From NCBI GenBank assembly GCA_949752795.1, contig OX457057.1, forward strand, positions 101,025,513 through 101,089,512: a stretch of DNA of 64,000 nucleotides, written 5' to 3'. Source of the stretch: Hyperoodon ampullatus. Its lineage: Eukaryota > Chordata > Mammalia > Artiodactyla > Ziphiidae. The notes under the pieces are model-generated. The model did not search any database, was not told where the DNA came from, and worked only from the letters and a program-made list of their open reading frames with translations. The translations under genes and the position numbers were made by a program. Each line of letters starts with the position of its first letter. Positions within the stretch are counted from its first letter, which is position 1. Below are positions 22,111 to 34,109 of the stretch, piece by piece.

Positions 22111-22179
22111 GAGAAAGACATAGCAGCTATGGTGTTGGCTTGAAACCAACAGAAGAGGGTTTGATTCCTTCCTTTCTTG
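22111..22179 (+). pseudogene. MT-TS1-UCN: tRNA-Ser(UCN) (NUMT)
   Basis: The plus strand carries 'gagaaagacatagcagctat' and 'ttggcttgaaaccaac' with the TGA anticodon. It is on the strand opposite to COX1 and COX2, the standard mitochondrial arrangement. The symbol is descriptive; nomenclature for this tRNA varies. Confidence 0.82.
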
Positions 22180-22680
<501 letters not shown>

Positions 22681-22689
22681 AGTCCTGTC

Positions 22690-23155
22690 AGCAGCATTAT
22701 TCGTAATAGCCCCAAAGTGGAAACAATCCAAATGTCCATATACCAACGTGTTATATCTATCTAATGGAATATTATTTAGTCATAAAAAAGAGTGAAGTAC
22801 CGATACTTCCATTCAGTGGATGAACCTTGAAAATATTATGCTAAGTGAAAGAAGCCAGACACAAAGGGAGCCAGACACAAAAGGCCACACATTGTATGGT
22901 TTCATTTATACAAAATGTCCAGAATAGGCATAGAGACAAAAAGTAGGTAGTGGTTGCCAGGGGCTATGGGAAAGAAGAGGGGGAATGGGGACTGGCTGCT
23001 AGATGAGTATGGGTTTCTCTTTGGAATTATGGAAATGTTCTGGAATTGGATAGTGGTGATGATTGCACAACCTTGTAAGTATACTAAAAAACACTGATTT
23101 TACACTTTAAAGGGGTGAATTTTATTGTATGTGAATTATATCTCAATTAAAAAGG
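22690..23155 (+). mobile_element. Old L1 3' region, right half (split by NUMT)
   Basis: L1 sequence resumes with 'agcagcattattcgtaatag', passes through 'aagtggaaacaatccaaatg', 'ggaatattatttagtcataa' and 'atgtccagaataggcatag', and ends 'gaattatatctcaattaaaa', the typical 3' end of an older primate/carnivore/artiodactyl-shared L1 (L1MA-like). It completes the half at 11,641-11,772. Confidence 0.87.
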
Positions 23156-23350
23156 AAAACAGAGACAGACTCAGCTGGCTTACCAGTAAGGCCTCTTGAC
23201 TGTTGCCCTTCACCCACCCCTTCTCTTCTGATCTGGAATGCAGAGGGGAGGCCTGAGGTACAGTGGCCATGTTATGGTAATGAAGACAAAGGTTATTTGC
23301 TAAAGAGGATGAACAAAATTTGTCAGAGCCCAATAAACCTCTTACTTTTT

Positions 23351-23556
23351 TTTTTTTTTTTTTTGCGGTACACGGGCCTCTCACCGCTGTGACCTCTACC
23401 GCTGCGGAGCACAGGCTCCGGGCACACAAGCCCAGCAGCCATGGCCCACGGACCCAGCTGCTCCACGGCACGTGGGATCCTCCTAGACCGGGGCACAAAC
23501 CCATGCCGCCTGCATTGGCAGGCGGACTCCCAACCACTGCGCCACCAGGGAAGCCC
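23351..23556 (-). mobile_element. CHR-1 SINE, full length
   Basis: It runs from the T run through 'gcggtacacgggcctctcac' to 'ccaccagggaagccc'. A perfect 14-bp TSD (acctcttacttttt) lies at 23,337-23,350 and 23,557-23,570. Confidence 0.94.
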
Positions 23557-23764
23557 ACCTCTTACTTTTTAAGCTACTGTTTGTCAAGTTTTTCACTGCT
23601 GGTAGCGGAAAACAATCCTCTCAACAGATATACCTCCCAACTTTAAGATTTTATGCAAAGCCAATTATTGTTAAAATTGAAAAGAATCGAGTTATGAAAT
23701 GCAGTACCTAGAGAAATGTAGAAAAATAGTTCTTCAGAAGGTGCCGTTTAAAAAGAATCTCCTT

Positions 23765-23973
23765 GGGACTTCCCTGGTGGTCCAGTGGGTAAGACTCCAT
23801 GCTCCCAATGCAGGGAACGGGGGTTCAATCCCTGGTCAGGGAACTAGATTCCACATGCATGCCGCAATTAAGAGTCTGCATGCTGCAACTGAAAGATCCT
23901 GCATGCCACAACGAAGATCTCACATGCCGCAACTAAGACCTGGCACAGCCAAAATAAATATTTTTTAAAAGTA
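23765..23973 (+). mobile_element. CHR-2-like SINE
   Basis: It starts 'gggacttccctggtggtcca', has 'ggttcaatccctggtcaggg' and repeated 'catgccgcaactaag'-type units, and ends in an A/T-rich tail. The flanking duplication is not clear, so the tail end is approximate. Confidence 0.85.
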
Positions 23974-24513
23974 AATAAATAAAGAGAATTTCCCATTTTA
24001 TAGGGATATTTAGCACTTGTGCTGTAACACAAAGTGGTTTCATGTTTATGATGCCGCATTATGACGTAATGAAATATGCATTTAAAGTATCTCTAAGGAA
24101 AATACAATAAATATGAATAATTACCATTATAGCTATTCCATTAAGACATGCTATGCAGTTAAAGATGAAGAGTCTATTTTTGGACTGTTTCCGAAATGCC
24201 TGAAAGGAAAACTCCTTGTTATATCTCTAGATAAGGCTGAAGACATTTAAACAATTTGTTAAGTAAAAAATAGCCATAATTTGAGTATAAGGGGAGCTAT
24301 TACGAGTGAAGACAATGTAAAATACACTGACATTTATAGTCTTCCCCAAGATATTAGCATGTTCCAGCACAATTTTAAACCAAACTTTCTGAAATCTATA
24401 CTCATAACTTCTTTGTCTACTCTCACATGTTTTCATTGAAAGGACAGATATCTTAACATCCCTCTGTTACTGATTTTCCACCCTGTCCCAATGTTATAAA
24501 ATTCTGGGGTTCT

Positions 24514-24707
24514 AGGTATTCCCTGGTGGTCCAGTGATGGACTCTATGCTTTCACTGCTGTGGGCATGGATTTGATCCCTGGTTGGGGAACTAAGATCCT
24601 TCAAGCTGTGCCTCACAGCCAAAAATAAAATAAAATAAAAATTAAAAAACCAAGAGAAACAACAAACTATAAAAAACACATTTAAGGCTGCTAGCTACAA
24701 AATAAGT
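24514..24707 (+). mobile_element. Short tRNA-type SINE with extra 3' sequence, 20-bp direct repeats
   Basis: The SINE proper is at 24,514-24,645, from 'aggtattccctggtggtcca' to an AAAAT-rich tail. A perfect 20-bp direct repeat lies at 24,494-24,513 and 24,708-24,727. The right copy is not beside the tail but about 60 bp beyond it, so 60 bp of non-SINE sequence sits inside the duplication. Confidence 0.8.
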
Positions 24708-25338
24708 TTATAAAATTCTGGGGTTCTGAATTTTAAACTCATCAGCCAAATGAATGTACTGTGCTTAGATTTATTTAAATTGACTTTAGCAAACTGAAAT
24801 GAAGTTTGATTCCTGTGCATGATCATTCTCAGAAGTCATCCATGTGAAAAGAAGGGTGGTCCCAATATCTTCCACTCATCAGGCATTTTAAACTATCAAA
24901 GATTTTGTTCAAAGACTGAAAAATCAAATTAACCACCTAGTTGCCTGAGCAAATAAATAGCTGACAATTATACCATGAATTCAAACAAAGCAGATGAATT
25001 CAACAACAACATGAATTCAAACAAGACAGGCCAAGACAGTTTTTCCCTTAATTAAAATTTGGGGATGAGCTGGAAGAAGAAAGAATATGACAATCTGGTT
25101 AATATTCCCCCAAATCTCTTCTCCATTTTGCTTCTGAAGACCCAATCTTAATGTTTGTCTTTATGGTAGTGTAGACATCTCACCATCTGGAAAACTGGAC
25201 TGTTCTTCCCAGGTCATGTCTTGAGAAGTATGCTTTTCATCTATGCTCTTTAGTTTCAAATTCAATAGGTGTGTCATGCCCAGGTCCACAAAGAGCAAAC
25301 AAGAATATGTGTGAAAACCCTTTGAAAAGTCTAAGACA

Positions 25339-25457
25339 GGGAGTTCTCTGGTGGTTCAGTTGTTAGGACTCCGAGCTTCTACTGTAGGGGGCCCGGGTTC
25401 AATCCCTGGTTGGGGAACTAGGATCCTGCATGCCGTGCAGCGTGGCCAAAAAAAAAA
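25339..25457 (+). mobile_element. Short tRNA-type SINE (CHR-2/monomer type)
   Basis: It runs from 'gggagttctctggtggttca' through 'gggttcaatccctggttggg' to an A tail. A perfect 14-bp TSD (aaaagtctaagaca) lies at 25,325-25,338 and 25,458-25,471. Confidence 0.9.
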
Positions 25458-25471
25458 AAAAGTCTAAGACA

Positions 25472-28264
25472 TTATAGGAATTTAAGATGTTATTATGATG
25501 ATGGTGTTATAAGTGATCTTTTATATTTAATTATTCTGTTAATCTTTCATCCTTCCCACCATGCAGATGTGTCAGCTCCAAAACCACACTCTCTTCTACA
25601 AGTTCTTTGGAAAAATGCTCAGTAAAGAGGCCATATTTGATATAAATCTGTAAAACTGTAAACAGTAATTTTTTAGGGGCTAAAATTAATTTTTTAAAGA
25701 CCTACAGTTTCTACACTTACTACTGCCTTTTATTGCAATGATGTGTCAGCTCATTATGTTCAACTGTAGCTTATTGGCTACAGGCTGTGAGCCCAGGGGT
25801 CTCCAAAGGTCAAAAGAGAATTTTATCAACTTAGGTGCTAATTGTTCTCATTTAGCTCCATTTTGCTTTCTAGAATAGACACAAAGAAGAGAAAACTACT
25901 GCCTCATAGGCAGCAGAGCAGTGGGAAGAAAGGTAGTTCACCATTTATGGAAACATATGAGAGCACACTTCCTAAGTATAGGTAGAAAACATATGGAATT
26001 CCTCCAAAGCTTGAAATACTTTTGAGGAGGAAAAGAGGAAATGAATGTGTTTAGCTCTAATGGAGCCTTCGCTGATGAAAATAATCACAATAATTAGTCA
26101 TTGCATCAAAAATGTATTGTGGAGAGTTGCTCAGCTGGAACAATTACTATTCTCCACCCCACTGACCTTTCAAGAAGCTTCATCTTGCAGTTAAATTTTG
26201 TGTTCATCCCCCACACCATAACCTCGGCTACTTTCAAGGCATCAGTGGTGACGCATGTTTCTGTGCTGAGATAGGTATAAATATACACAGATGTGATAAC
26301 AGGAAAGTCATTAGATCCACATCAAATGCTACAGCTACCTTTAAATAGCAGTGCATTTCTCTTACGTACTCTTTAATGAGTGTGATATTTTCTTTATTTT
26401 TGTGTGATTTGTTTTTAGCTTTTCTAAGAAGCACTGATGTAAAGAAGGCTCCTCCAGGAACTCGGTATGTGTTCCGCATTCATACCTGGAAAGCCGTAAC
26501 TTCCAGTTTGTGACAGGAATCAGGATCTGATTCCTTGAGGACAGAACACTGTCCCTCACTTTTGTGTCCTCCAGGCCTCACACAGCCTAATCCCCAGGTC
26601 AACCTCAGTGATCCTAAGAGGAAGCAGAAAACTAATTCCTTCTACTGAGGACTTCAGGTCCCTCAGACTGAGAAGCCACTAAAGTAACATTAACAAAGTC
26701 AAGGATGATAATGGCCATTTTAATGATGAGTCGCATTTGAATATTTTTTAAAAATTACCCTAATGTTAAGACTATTAAGATGTAGGGCCACATTAAGGAA
26801 ACAGAAATGTTATGAACTTCTGAAAGGAACTGAATCTTTAGAAGAAAAAAATTGCCTTTGGCAAATCCACGAGACTTCCATGTTCTTTTCTTCATTCATT
26901 GGGGGGTATTATTACTTTTGCGTTTGTCGTAAAAAAGACTTCTTTCTCCCCCTTTTTAAATCCTAAAGAATGAGTCAACTCTTCTTCCATCACAGAGCTT
27001 TCAGGAAACATCTAAAATTTACAGTGGTACGATTTGCAATGAGATTTCCTAATATGCTAACTTCAAAGGAACTTTGAAATCTCAGAATGTGGGATCCAGC
27101 CCAGTGTTAATCCACCAAAGCACCAGTTAGCGGTCTGTTCAGGGTTTTGTTTTGATGGGTCTTTAATAAGCAGTCAAGCGCAGAGGGTAGCATTCTGAGA
27201 AACGCATTCCTCTGTGCTCTGACTCTCACCTCTCTCTCTATGGAGTTGTCATGTTCTATGACACCAAGGACCCAGGGAATCTACTGTTTTCATCTATATC
27301 TGCCATCATCTTCCTGCCCCTTAGGATCACAGCGTGGAGATTCAGATCTCTCCTTCAGGCCAAGAATGACGCTAACCACAAACCTTGCTGGGTGAAAGAG
27401 ATAATGTGAGCAACTTTCTCCCCTACCTTTTATTCTTTCTTAACTCCTCTATGGGAGAAAGAATGGCAGAACAGGCAGCAAAATGAAAGAGCTGCTACAA
27501 ATCCCACTTTCGGTATGCAGGCTGCTGGGACAGGATGAATGGTTATACCAGCTTCAAAGGGAGTATACCTCTTATCACCTCCCTGAAAAGCCGTGAGTAA
27601 TGACGTTAATTGTGGCTTCTCGATGGCCGTGCTGCATCTGGGCTACATGCCCTTTGAAGGCATGTGTGCCTGGACTAGGATGTAAGTGTTTGGGTGGGAG
27701 CCGTTTGGGGGGCAGTGAGAGGGAGAGAGAGAAAAAGATTCTGTCTTTCCTATCCTGCATGAAAGAGCATTTCTCTAACAGCTTAGCTCTCAAATGTCTG
27801 TAAAATCTCCTAACTGGAAAGTACCATCCATGAAATTGTTCAAGGTCCTTTATACAAAAAACCCTGTGACAAATTATTTTCAGAGCTCAGTGTCAGAAAA
27901 GGTTTGTCTCTCCTGAGTAATTGGCCTGTTTGCTTCTACTAGAAGAAAGAAGTTGAGTAACTCGTCTTATTTTCCTCTTTGCCTTGATTACTAGGAAGCT
28001 AAATTTTGCATGCAAACACTATCCCTTTCTTCTTCCATGTTTTTGCTAAAATATAATTTCCACCTCTGTTTCCCCCCTGCCTTTACTCCTACTAAATCAG
28101 ATAAACCCAAATGCTATTCAAAACCAAAATTTGCAAAGTTTTTAACAAACTAAGAATAACAGTAGTCATTCATGTAGAATGTTCCATATTTGATCTGTAT
28201 AGTTTACAGTACAGACTTTTTACTTTTTAAATAATTCCTGCCCTATTCCTCCCCACCTTTCACC
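25472..28264. other. No gene recognised
   Basis: About 2.8 kb without a repeat I can name and without a convincing exon. Open frames reach 91 codons at most, on both strands, with no domain. This is the longest apparently unique stretch on this side of the full-length L1 apart from 36.7-40.6 kb. Confidence 0.5.
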
Positions 28265-28279
28265 TCAGACCTCTTTTTT

Positions 28280-28443
28280 TTTTTTTTTTTTTTTTTGCGG
28301 TACCCTGGCCTCTCACTGTTGTGGCCTCTCCCGTTGTGGTCCAGACGCTCCGCAGCATGTGGGATCTTCCCGGACCAGGGATCGAACCCGTGTCCCCTGC
28401 ATCGGCAGGCAGACTCTCAACCACTGCACCACCAGGGAAGCCC
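28280..28443 (-). mobile_element. CHR-1 SINE with internal deletion
   Basis: It has the usual ends, 'gcggtaccctggcctctcac' and 'ccaccagggaagccc', and a 15-bp TSD (cagacctcttttttt) at 28,265-28,279 and 28,444-28,458. It is about 45 bp shorter than its relatives: the middle part from the 'aggctccgg' segment to 'gggcccagc' is missing near 28,338-28,345. Confidence 0.92.
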
Positions 28444-28839
28444 CAGACCTCTTTTTTTAAACTAAGGCAAATCAGAAAGGGGAGCAATGTCTTCACTGGG
28501 TCACAGGATTCAAAAGGAAATTCTGAGATCATCACTTGATGATAAAGGGGTGTTTGCTTTTCTGCCTTTTTCTCTTCATTTTAATTTACTAGATAGAAAA
28601 CACATTTGCCTCATTAAAGCTGGTATTAACCAAGTTGCAGATGATTTTTCTGCATTTAAAGTTGAACTCTACTTCTAAAAACTTGGCATTTTTGGATTAT
28701 CTGTCATAAGCATCATGTCCATAAATCCTTGATTATCAGGGACTTTCTAGATTTCAAATATTCTGATTCTTTCCCATGAAAAAAAAGTCCCAGAAATTCC
28801 AGTAATTTGGTGTCCACAATATAGCTTACAAAATATCTC

Positions 28840-28935
28840 TTTTTTAAAAATTGAAGTATAGTTAATTCACAATGTTGTGTTAATTTCAAGTGTACAGCAA
28901 AGTGATTCAGTTATACATATACATATATATGTAGA
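28840..28935 (-). mobile_element. Older L1 3' end, outer part
   Basis: It reads 'ttgaagtatagttaattcac' and 'cagcaaagtgattcagttat', the reverse of an L1 3' UTR. It is interrupted at about 28,935 by another L1 end and continues at 29,080. Confidence 0.8.
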
Positions 28936-29079
28936 TTCTTTTTTTAACATCTTTATTAGAGGATAATTGCTTTACAATGGTGTGTTAGTTTCTGCTTTAT
29001 AACAAAGTGAATCAGTTATACATATACATATGTCCCCATATCTCTTCCCTCTTGCATCTCCCTCCCTCCCACCCTGTAT
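28936..29079 (-). mobile_element. Younger truncated L1 nested in an older L1
   Basis: It starts 'tttttttaacatctttatta', carries 'caatggtgtgttagtttctg' and 'ttccctcttgcatctccctc', matching the young L1 family seen at 59.7 kb. Similar short words ('attcttttt') flank it and look like a TSD. Confidence 0.8.
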
Positions 29080-29157
29080 ATTCTTTTTCAGATTCTTTTC
29101 CATTATAGGTTATTACAAGATATTGAGGATAGTTCCCTGTGCTATACAGTATGTCCC
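29080..29157 (-). mobile_element. Older L1 3' end, resumed
   Basis: It reads 'cagattcttttccattatag' and 'ggatagttccctgtgctata', which in other copies (for example 5,780-5,840) follows directly on the sequence at 28,935. Confidence 0.8.
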
Positions 29158-29384
29158 ACAAAATGTCTCTTATACTTGATCACAGGACAAAAGTTTCAGG
29201 TCAAATTACATATCCTGGTTTAGGGTTTAGAGAATGTGGCCACCAGAACCCCAAGTTTTAAAAGAGGCATAGTTAGAGGAATTTGGAGGAAGCAAACTGC
29301 TGTAAGAAATGGCTAGACCTGCTACAGTGTCTCCTGTATTAGTGATGAAATCTTAGTGTTCACAATCATCCACTCCTAGGACAG

Positions 29385-29605
29385 CTGGCCCTCTGTGTCC
29401 TCAGGTTTTGCATTGGAGGATTCAATGAACCAAGGATAGAAATTTTGATCCTCGGTTAGCTGCAGTTGGTTGAATCCGTGGATGTGAAACCCATGAGTAG
29501 AGGGCAGACTGTATATTTATCGAAAAAAAATCCACGTATAAGTGGACCCATGCAGTTCAAACATATACTGTTCAAACATATACTGTTCAAGGGTCAGCTG
29601 TATTT
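29385..29605. mobile_element. Palindromic Tigger/mariner-type DNA transposon remnant
   Basis: Two arms, beginning 'ggccctctgtgtcctcaggt' and ending 'cccatgagtagagggc', are imperfect reverse complements around 29,440. They are followed by 'tccacgtataagtggaccca' and 'ttcaagggtcagctg', the terminal inverted repeat of a Tigger-type element. A unit of about 14 bp ending 'catatactgttcaa' is repeated next to it. The element is non-autonomous and old. Confidence 0.6.
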
Positions 29606-30136
29606 TCTTACCAAGATCATTACTTGTTGCCAATGCATTCTTCCCCAGACATAGAATCATTCCAAGGAAATCTGGGGTCCAATATAAGATGAGGTATTTT
29701 ATAATGATGATAATCCTTTCTGTGCTCTCCATTCATAATTAGTCCATTCACAATTATGATGTTAAAATAGTTTGTTCGAGTAACATAACTCTTATATATT
29801 ACTATTACCATTGTATAGATGGAAAAAGACAGAAGCTCAGAGGTGTCCGGTGGCCTGTCCCAAGTTGATTGGTGGTTTTACAACTCCTTCACCAGTGCTC
29901 TGCCTCTCCTATGTAAAAAAATATAAGGTGGCATTTGTGTTATCACTCACCATGCAGCCTGTAAAGGTTAGCTAGATTAATCTGCCCTAAGTGATACACA
30001 GGCATGGGTGTGATACATAAATGGACAGTCACATACCAAATAGTTATTAGCCTAGATATGCTTGAAGAAGGGCACTCTGGGAAGAATTTGTAAAGCTAGG
30101 CTCCAGAAGTGAAGGTTTTTATGCAACAGTCCTGTT
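29606..30136. other. No gene recognised
   Basis: Unassigned DNA; a short diverged MIR-like stretch may lie at 29,815-29,880 ('gatggaaaaagacagaagct'). Confidence 0.45.
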
Positions 30137-30152
30137 AAAAATCTACAAAATT

Positions 30153-30361
30153 GGGCTTCCCTGGTGGCGCAGTGGTTGAGAGTCCGCCTGCTGATGCAGG
30201 GGACGCAGGTTCGTGCCCCGGTCCGGGAGGATCCCACATGCCGCAGAGCGGCTGGGCCTGTGAGCCATGGCCGCTGGGCCTGTGCGTCTGGAGCCTGTAC
30301 TCCGCAACGGGAGAGGCCACAGCAGTGAGAGGCCCGCGTACAGCAAAAAAAAAAAAAAAAA
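30153..30361 (+). mobile_element. CHR-1 SINE, full length
   Basis: It runs from 'gggcttccctggtggcgcag' to a long A tail, with a perfect 16-bp TSD (aaaaatctacaaaatt) at 30,137-30,152 and 30,362-30,377. It is close to the family consensus, so relatively young. Confidence 0.95.
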
Positions 30362-30377
30362 AAAAATCTACAAAATT

Positions 30378-31359
30378 ATTTAAACTGATTACTATAACAT
30401 ATCACTAAAAACACAGAGGAAACTAACAATTTTGCAGTGATTGCCACTGCCCGCGTAAAGCAATTGCTGAGACAAACAGTGAACATTGTTTTAGGCTTTC
30501 CATATAATCATTAATCGACCTACGCAAAGAACACAAAAAGCAGCTTTGGGAATTTCTTTTTGGTTTGAATTGTCTGAATAATTGTCTCTAATTTAATTTT
30601 TTGTATGTATATAAGCTATATGGTGACTCGAAAATGATTTAAAGAATTTCAATTAAAAAATCTGTTCCTCATAATTGGTCTTAATGATAGCATTTTTCAA
30701 AGTAGAAGTCCATCTGATGTTTTTGTTAGTGGAGGCAAAGGGGAGCGGAAAACCTACTTTCTGGAAGCCGGCAGCAGTGTCATCAGCTCATCACAAGTAA
30801 CAGTATGTCTCAGTGAAACATTCTGCCCCTTCCTTGCCCCCTGTTCTCTCTCATCATTTTCAGGATCTTGAGCCTATCGTTAAGTAAGAAACCCTCCCTT
30901 TTCTTCCTTTAAAGAATTTCTGCTTTTGCTCAGCCTTGTTGTTCTTCCAATGCTCTGTTCTTCATGTGAGAAAATAAGGCTTGTTTGCATTTCAAATTCC
31001 AGGGGTTTATGTGGTAGAGATGAAGCTCTTGCTGCTTCTTTTTTTTTTTTTTTTTTTTGTAATAATTTGTTTGTATCTTGTGCAAACATTCTTCTCATTC
31101 ATTAAAAGAAATGTAACTGACTGTTCAGGCATGGAATTCCTCAGCTCTCCAAATGTGTGACTTGAGAGCCTGGACCAGCCTGTCTCTGCTGGTGAGTTAC
31201 TTATTTCCATTACTCTTGGTCTAGGTGTATTACCAGAAGCAAGATCTTCATCTTTAGACTTCAAACATTTCGTCCTTAATCCCACATATCATTTCTTAAA
31301 AATATCAAGATGACTTTATTAAGCAGCTATTGAGCTGCTGTTACTGAATGCAAGTTCAT
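30378..31359. other. No gene recognised
   Basis: Unassigned DNA with a T homopolymer at about 31,039-31,059. No exon or repeat can be named. Confidence 0.45.
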
Positions 31360-32150
31360 GTGTCTGATGCACAGTGAGGCCAAACAAACCGAAACGTCAG
31401 AGTTTGGAGCAGAGAAAGGTTTATTGCAGGGTCAAGCAAGGAGAATGTGTGGCTCGTGCTCAGAATACCCCGAACTCCCTGAAGGGTTTCAACAGAACTT
31501 TTTTTTTTTTTTTTTGCGGTAGGTGGGCCTCTCACTGTTGTGGCCTCTCCCATTGCGGAGCACAGGCTCCGGACGCGCAGGCTCAGCGGCCATAGCTCAC
31601 GGGCCCAGCTGCTCCGTGGCATGTGGGATCTTCCCGGACCAGGGCATGAACCCGTGTCCCCTGCATCTGCAGGCAGACTCTCAACCACTGTGCCACCAGG
31701 GAAGCCCAACAGAACATTTTTAAAAGCCAGGAGTGGGGTCGCAGGGTATGTGATCAACTCGTGGTTGATGCTGAGGTAACAGGGTGGTGTCACAGTGATT
31801 AACATTGTCAATTCTTAGGCACCAGCAGGTCTGGGGGCTCATGGTCATCAAGTAGTTAATTTCTTCCATTTGGTGATGGTTTTAGCATCTGTAAAACAAC
31901 TCAGGAAATGTGCATTAAGTACTATTATCTAGGTACTTCACAGAGGAGCTAAAGCAGAAGTTATAGGGGAGGGGTCTGTCCTGGGAAGGCCTCATAGGGT
32001 CCTTGGTTACACTACCTTGTGGATATTGCCAATGGGATAGACTTTTTCTCTAGAAGGAAATATTACTGTTACCCTTGGGACCTTGGAACAATTCTTTTTC
32101 CTTCACGGTGTGAGGATGGCCTCTTTACTTGACCTCCCAAATGAGAGTAT
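31360..32150 (-). mobile_element. Probable endogenous retrovirus LTR, interrupted by a SINE
   Basis: The text 'gaggccaaacaaaccgaaac', 'agcagagaaaggtttattgc' and 'ggtcaagcaaggaga' resembles the R/U5 end of a cetartiodactyl ERV1-type LTR read in reverse, with TTTATT as the reverse of a polyadenylation signal at about 31,420. LTR-like sequence continues beyond the SINE at 31,506-31,706. The far end is a guess. No retroviral genes are adjacent. Confidence 0.5.
31506..31706 (-). mobile_element. CHR-1 SINE inside the LTR
   Basis: It runs from a T run and 'gcggtaggtgggcctctcac' to 'ccaccagggaagccc'. The duplication 'caacagaact/a' flanks it at 31,490-31,500 and 31,707-31,716. Confidence 0.92.
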
Positions 32151-32342
32151 ATTTTAAGGAAATTGCTGAGCCGTTTATATTCAGGTAGTAGGAAGAAATA
32201 TTTGAGAAGTAGAAAACAAGCTTCACACCCATGAGGAGTTTATTAACTAGATGGAATAAAGACAACATAGAAGTGTCAAGTGAACAATTACACGTGGACT
32301 CACAGCAACTGGAAGGGAGGAAGCACCAAGGAGTCCTCTAGA

Positions 32343-32560
32343 CCAGGTCAGCAAACTTTTTCTGTAAAGGATCAGACAATAAATATTTTAAGTTTGTAGA
32401 CCATATGGTTTTTCTACAATGATTCAACTCTGCTGTTTTAGTGCAAAGGCAGCCACAGACCATAATGAGTATGACTACGTTCCAATAAAACTTTATTTAT
32501 AAAAACAGGTGGTGGGCCCAATTTGGCCTGTGGGCCATAGATTGTTGATCCCTGTTCCAG
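32343..32560 (-). mobile_element. MER5-type hAT (Charlie) DNA transposon fossil
   Basis: The landmarks are 'ggtcagcaaactttttctgt', 'gttccaataaaactttattt' and 'tggcctgtgggccatagatt'. The two ends are near reverse complements, as in the non-autonomous MER5A family. It is a placental-mammal-wide relic. Confidence 0.85.
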
Positions 32561-32689
32561 ATCATACCTCTCCCAATACAGAAACCTCTTTCATAGCACC
32601 CAGATAATTCTATATTTGGATAGCTATAATACCTGGAGGTTTTCTTTATACAAAGCTACCCTGAATCTCTCTGAAACTCCTACCCACTG

Positions 32690-33372
32690 TTACCACCACC
32701 ATCTCTGACCTGGACCATGGCAGTAGCCTTCTGACTGGTTTTCCTCGTTCTACGCTTACCCGTCCTATGATCTATTTTCTACCCAGCAGCCACTTGAATC
32801 GTCCTTAGAAAATGTAAGTCAAATCATGTTATTCTCTAGCTCAAGATGGTTTCCCATAACATTAACAATAAGTCAAGATGCATTACCTTGGCCTGTAAGG
32901 CCCTAAATACCTGGCCCATGATTGTGTCTGCAATCTCATTTCCTGCTACTCACTGATCTCTGGCCACACTAGCCTCTTGATGTTTTCCAAATATGCTATA
33001 TCTGTTCCCACCACAGGGCCTTTGCACTTGTTTTTATTCCTGCCTGGAATTTCTTCTCCCAGACATCTGCAGGGCTTGCTCCCTCCCTGCAAACAGGTCT
33101 CTGTTCAAATATCACTATCTATCTCACTGCTTTATCATCCAGCCTCCATGCTTTATTTTTTTTTAACCCTGTTTTATTTATTCCAGGTTACCTAGCACTA
33201 GTTAACATTATAAGTATGTATGTGCAATTCTTTTTATCATTTGCTTCCCCACTATGTGTCAGTTTTACATTAGTAGGAATTTATGTGCCTCGTTCACTGT
33301 TATATCTCCAATGTTTAGACCAGTGACTGGTATATATCAGTTACTTACTAAATATTTGTTGAATACATGATG
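32690..33372 (+). mobile_element. L2 LINE 3' fragment
   Basis: Ordered L2 landmarks are 'cttggcctgtaaggccctaa', 'ctctggccacactagcctct', 'cacagggcctttgcacttgt' and 'ggcttgctccctccctgc', ending 'actaaatatttgttgaatac'. It is ancient and has no open L2 ORF. Confidence 0.85.
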
Positions 33373-33534
33373 AATGTAACTTTGCCTTCTGCAGTTTCTA
33401 AAAATACATATGACCCACATATATTCACTCTTCCATATGGCAACCCTTCAACACATGAAGACAGGCTCTATATTTGCTCTAAATTTCCTAGGGTTCAGAA
33501 TTATGTAGCTTTCACTTCTGTGGCATTTTTTAAA

Positions 33535-33860
33535 AATTTTACTTATTTATTTTATTTTTATTTATGGCTGTGTTGGGTCTTTGTTGCTGCCCATGGGCTT
33601 TCTCTAGTTGTGGTGCGCAGGCTTCTCATTGCGGTGGCTTCTCTTGTTGCGGAGCACGGGCTCTAGGCACGTGGGCTTCAGCAGTTGTGGCACGTGGGCT
33701 CAGTAGTTGTGGCTCACAGGCTCTAGGGTGCAGGCTCAGTAGTTGTGGCGCACGGGCTTAGTTGCTCCACAGCATGTGGGATCTTCCCGGACCAGCGCTC
33801 GAACCCGTGTCCCCTGTATTGGCAGGTGGATTCTTAACCACTGCGCCACCGGGAAAGTCC
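33535..33860 (-). mobile_element. CHR-2 dimeric SINE, long form
   Basis: It runs from an AT-rich tail and 'tatggctgtgttgggtcttt' through repeated 'cagtagttgtggc' units to 'gcgccaccgggaaagtcc'. Diverged flanks 'cttctgtggcatttt' and 'catctgtgacatttt' look like a TSD, which suggests an older insertion than the CHR-1 copies. Confidence 0.88.
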
Positions 33861-34109
33861 CCCACATCTGTGACATTTTACATTATTCCCTAAGGCCAAT
33901 TACTGATCTTGCTCATAAGACAGAGCCAGGACTGGTACCCAGGTGTTCTGACCCCTAACGAATGCCCTCTTTTCTTTCAGTCTTGCTTCCTGAGCTGTTA
34001 AGATTAGAGAGGTTAACCTGGAGAGACTGAGGAGTTAGTAGGGAGGAAGAGGATCTAACTGATGGAGAATCTTGGGAACTAGTCTAAGAAGTTATTTTCA
34101 CTAGTTGAC

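Noticed and set aside
21724..22149. 141-codon frame resembling a functional COX2
   Set aside because: It belongs to the NUMT, ends at a mitochondrial TGA-Trp and is followed by true stops and missing context.
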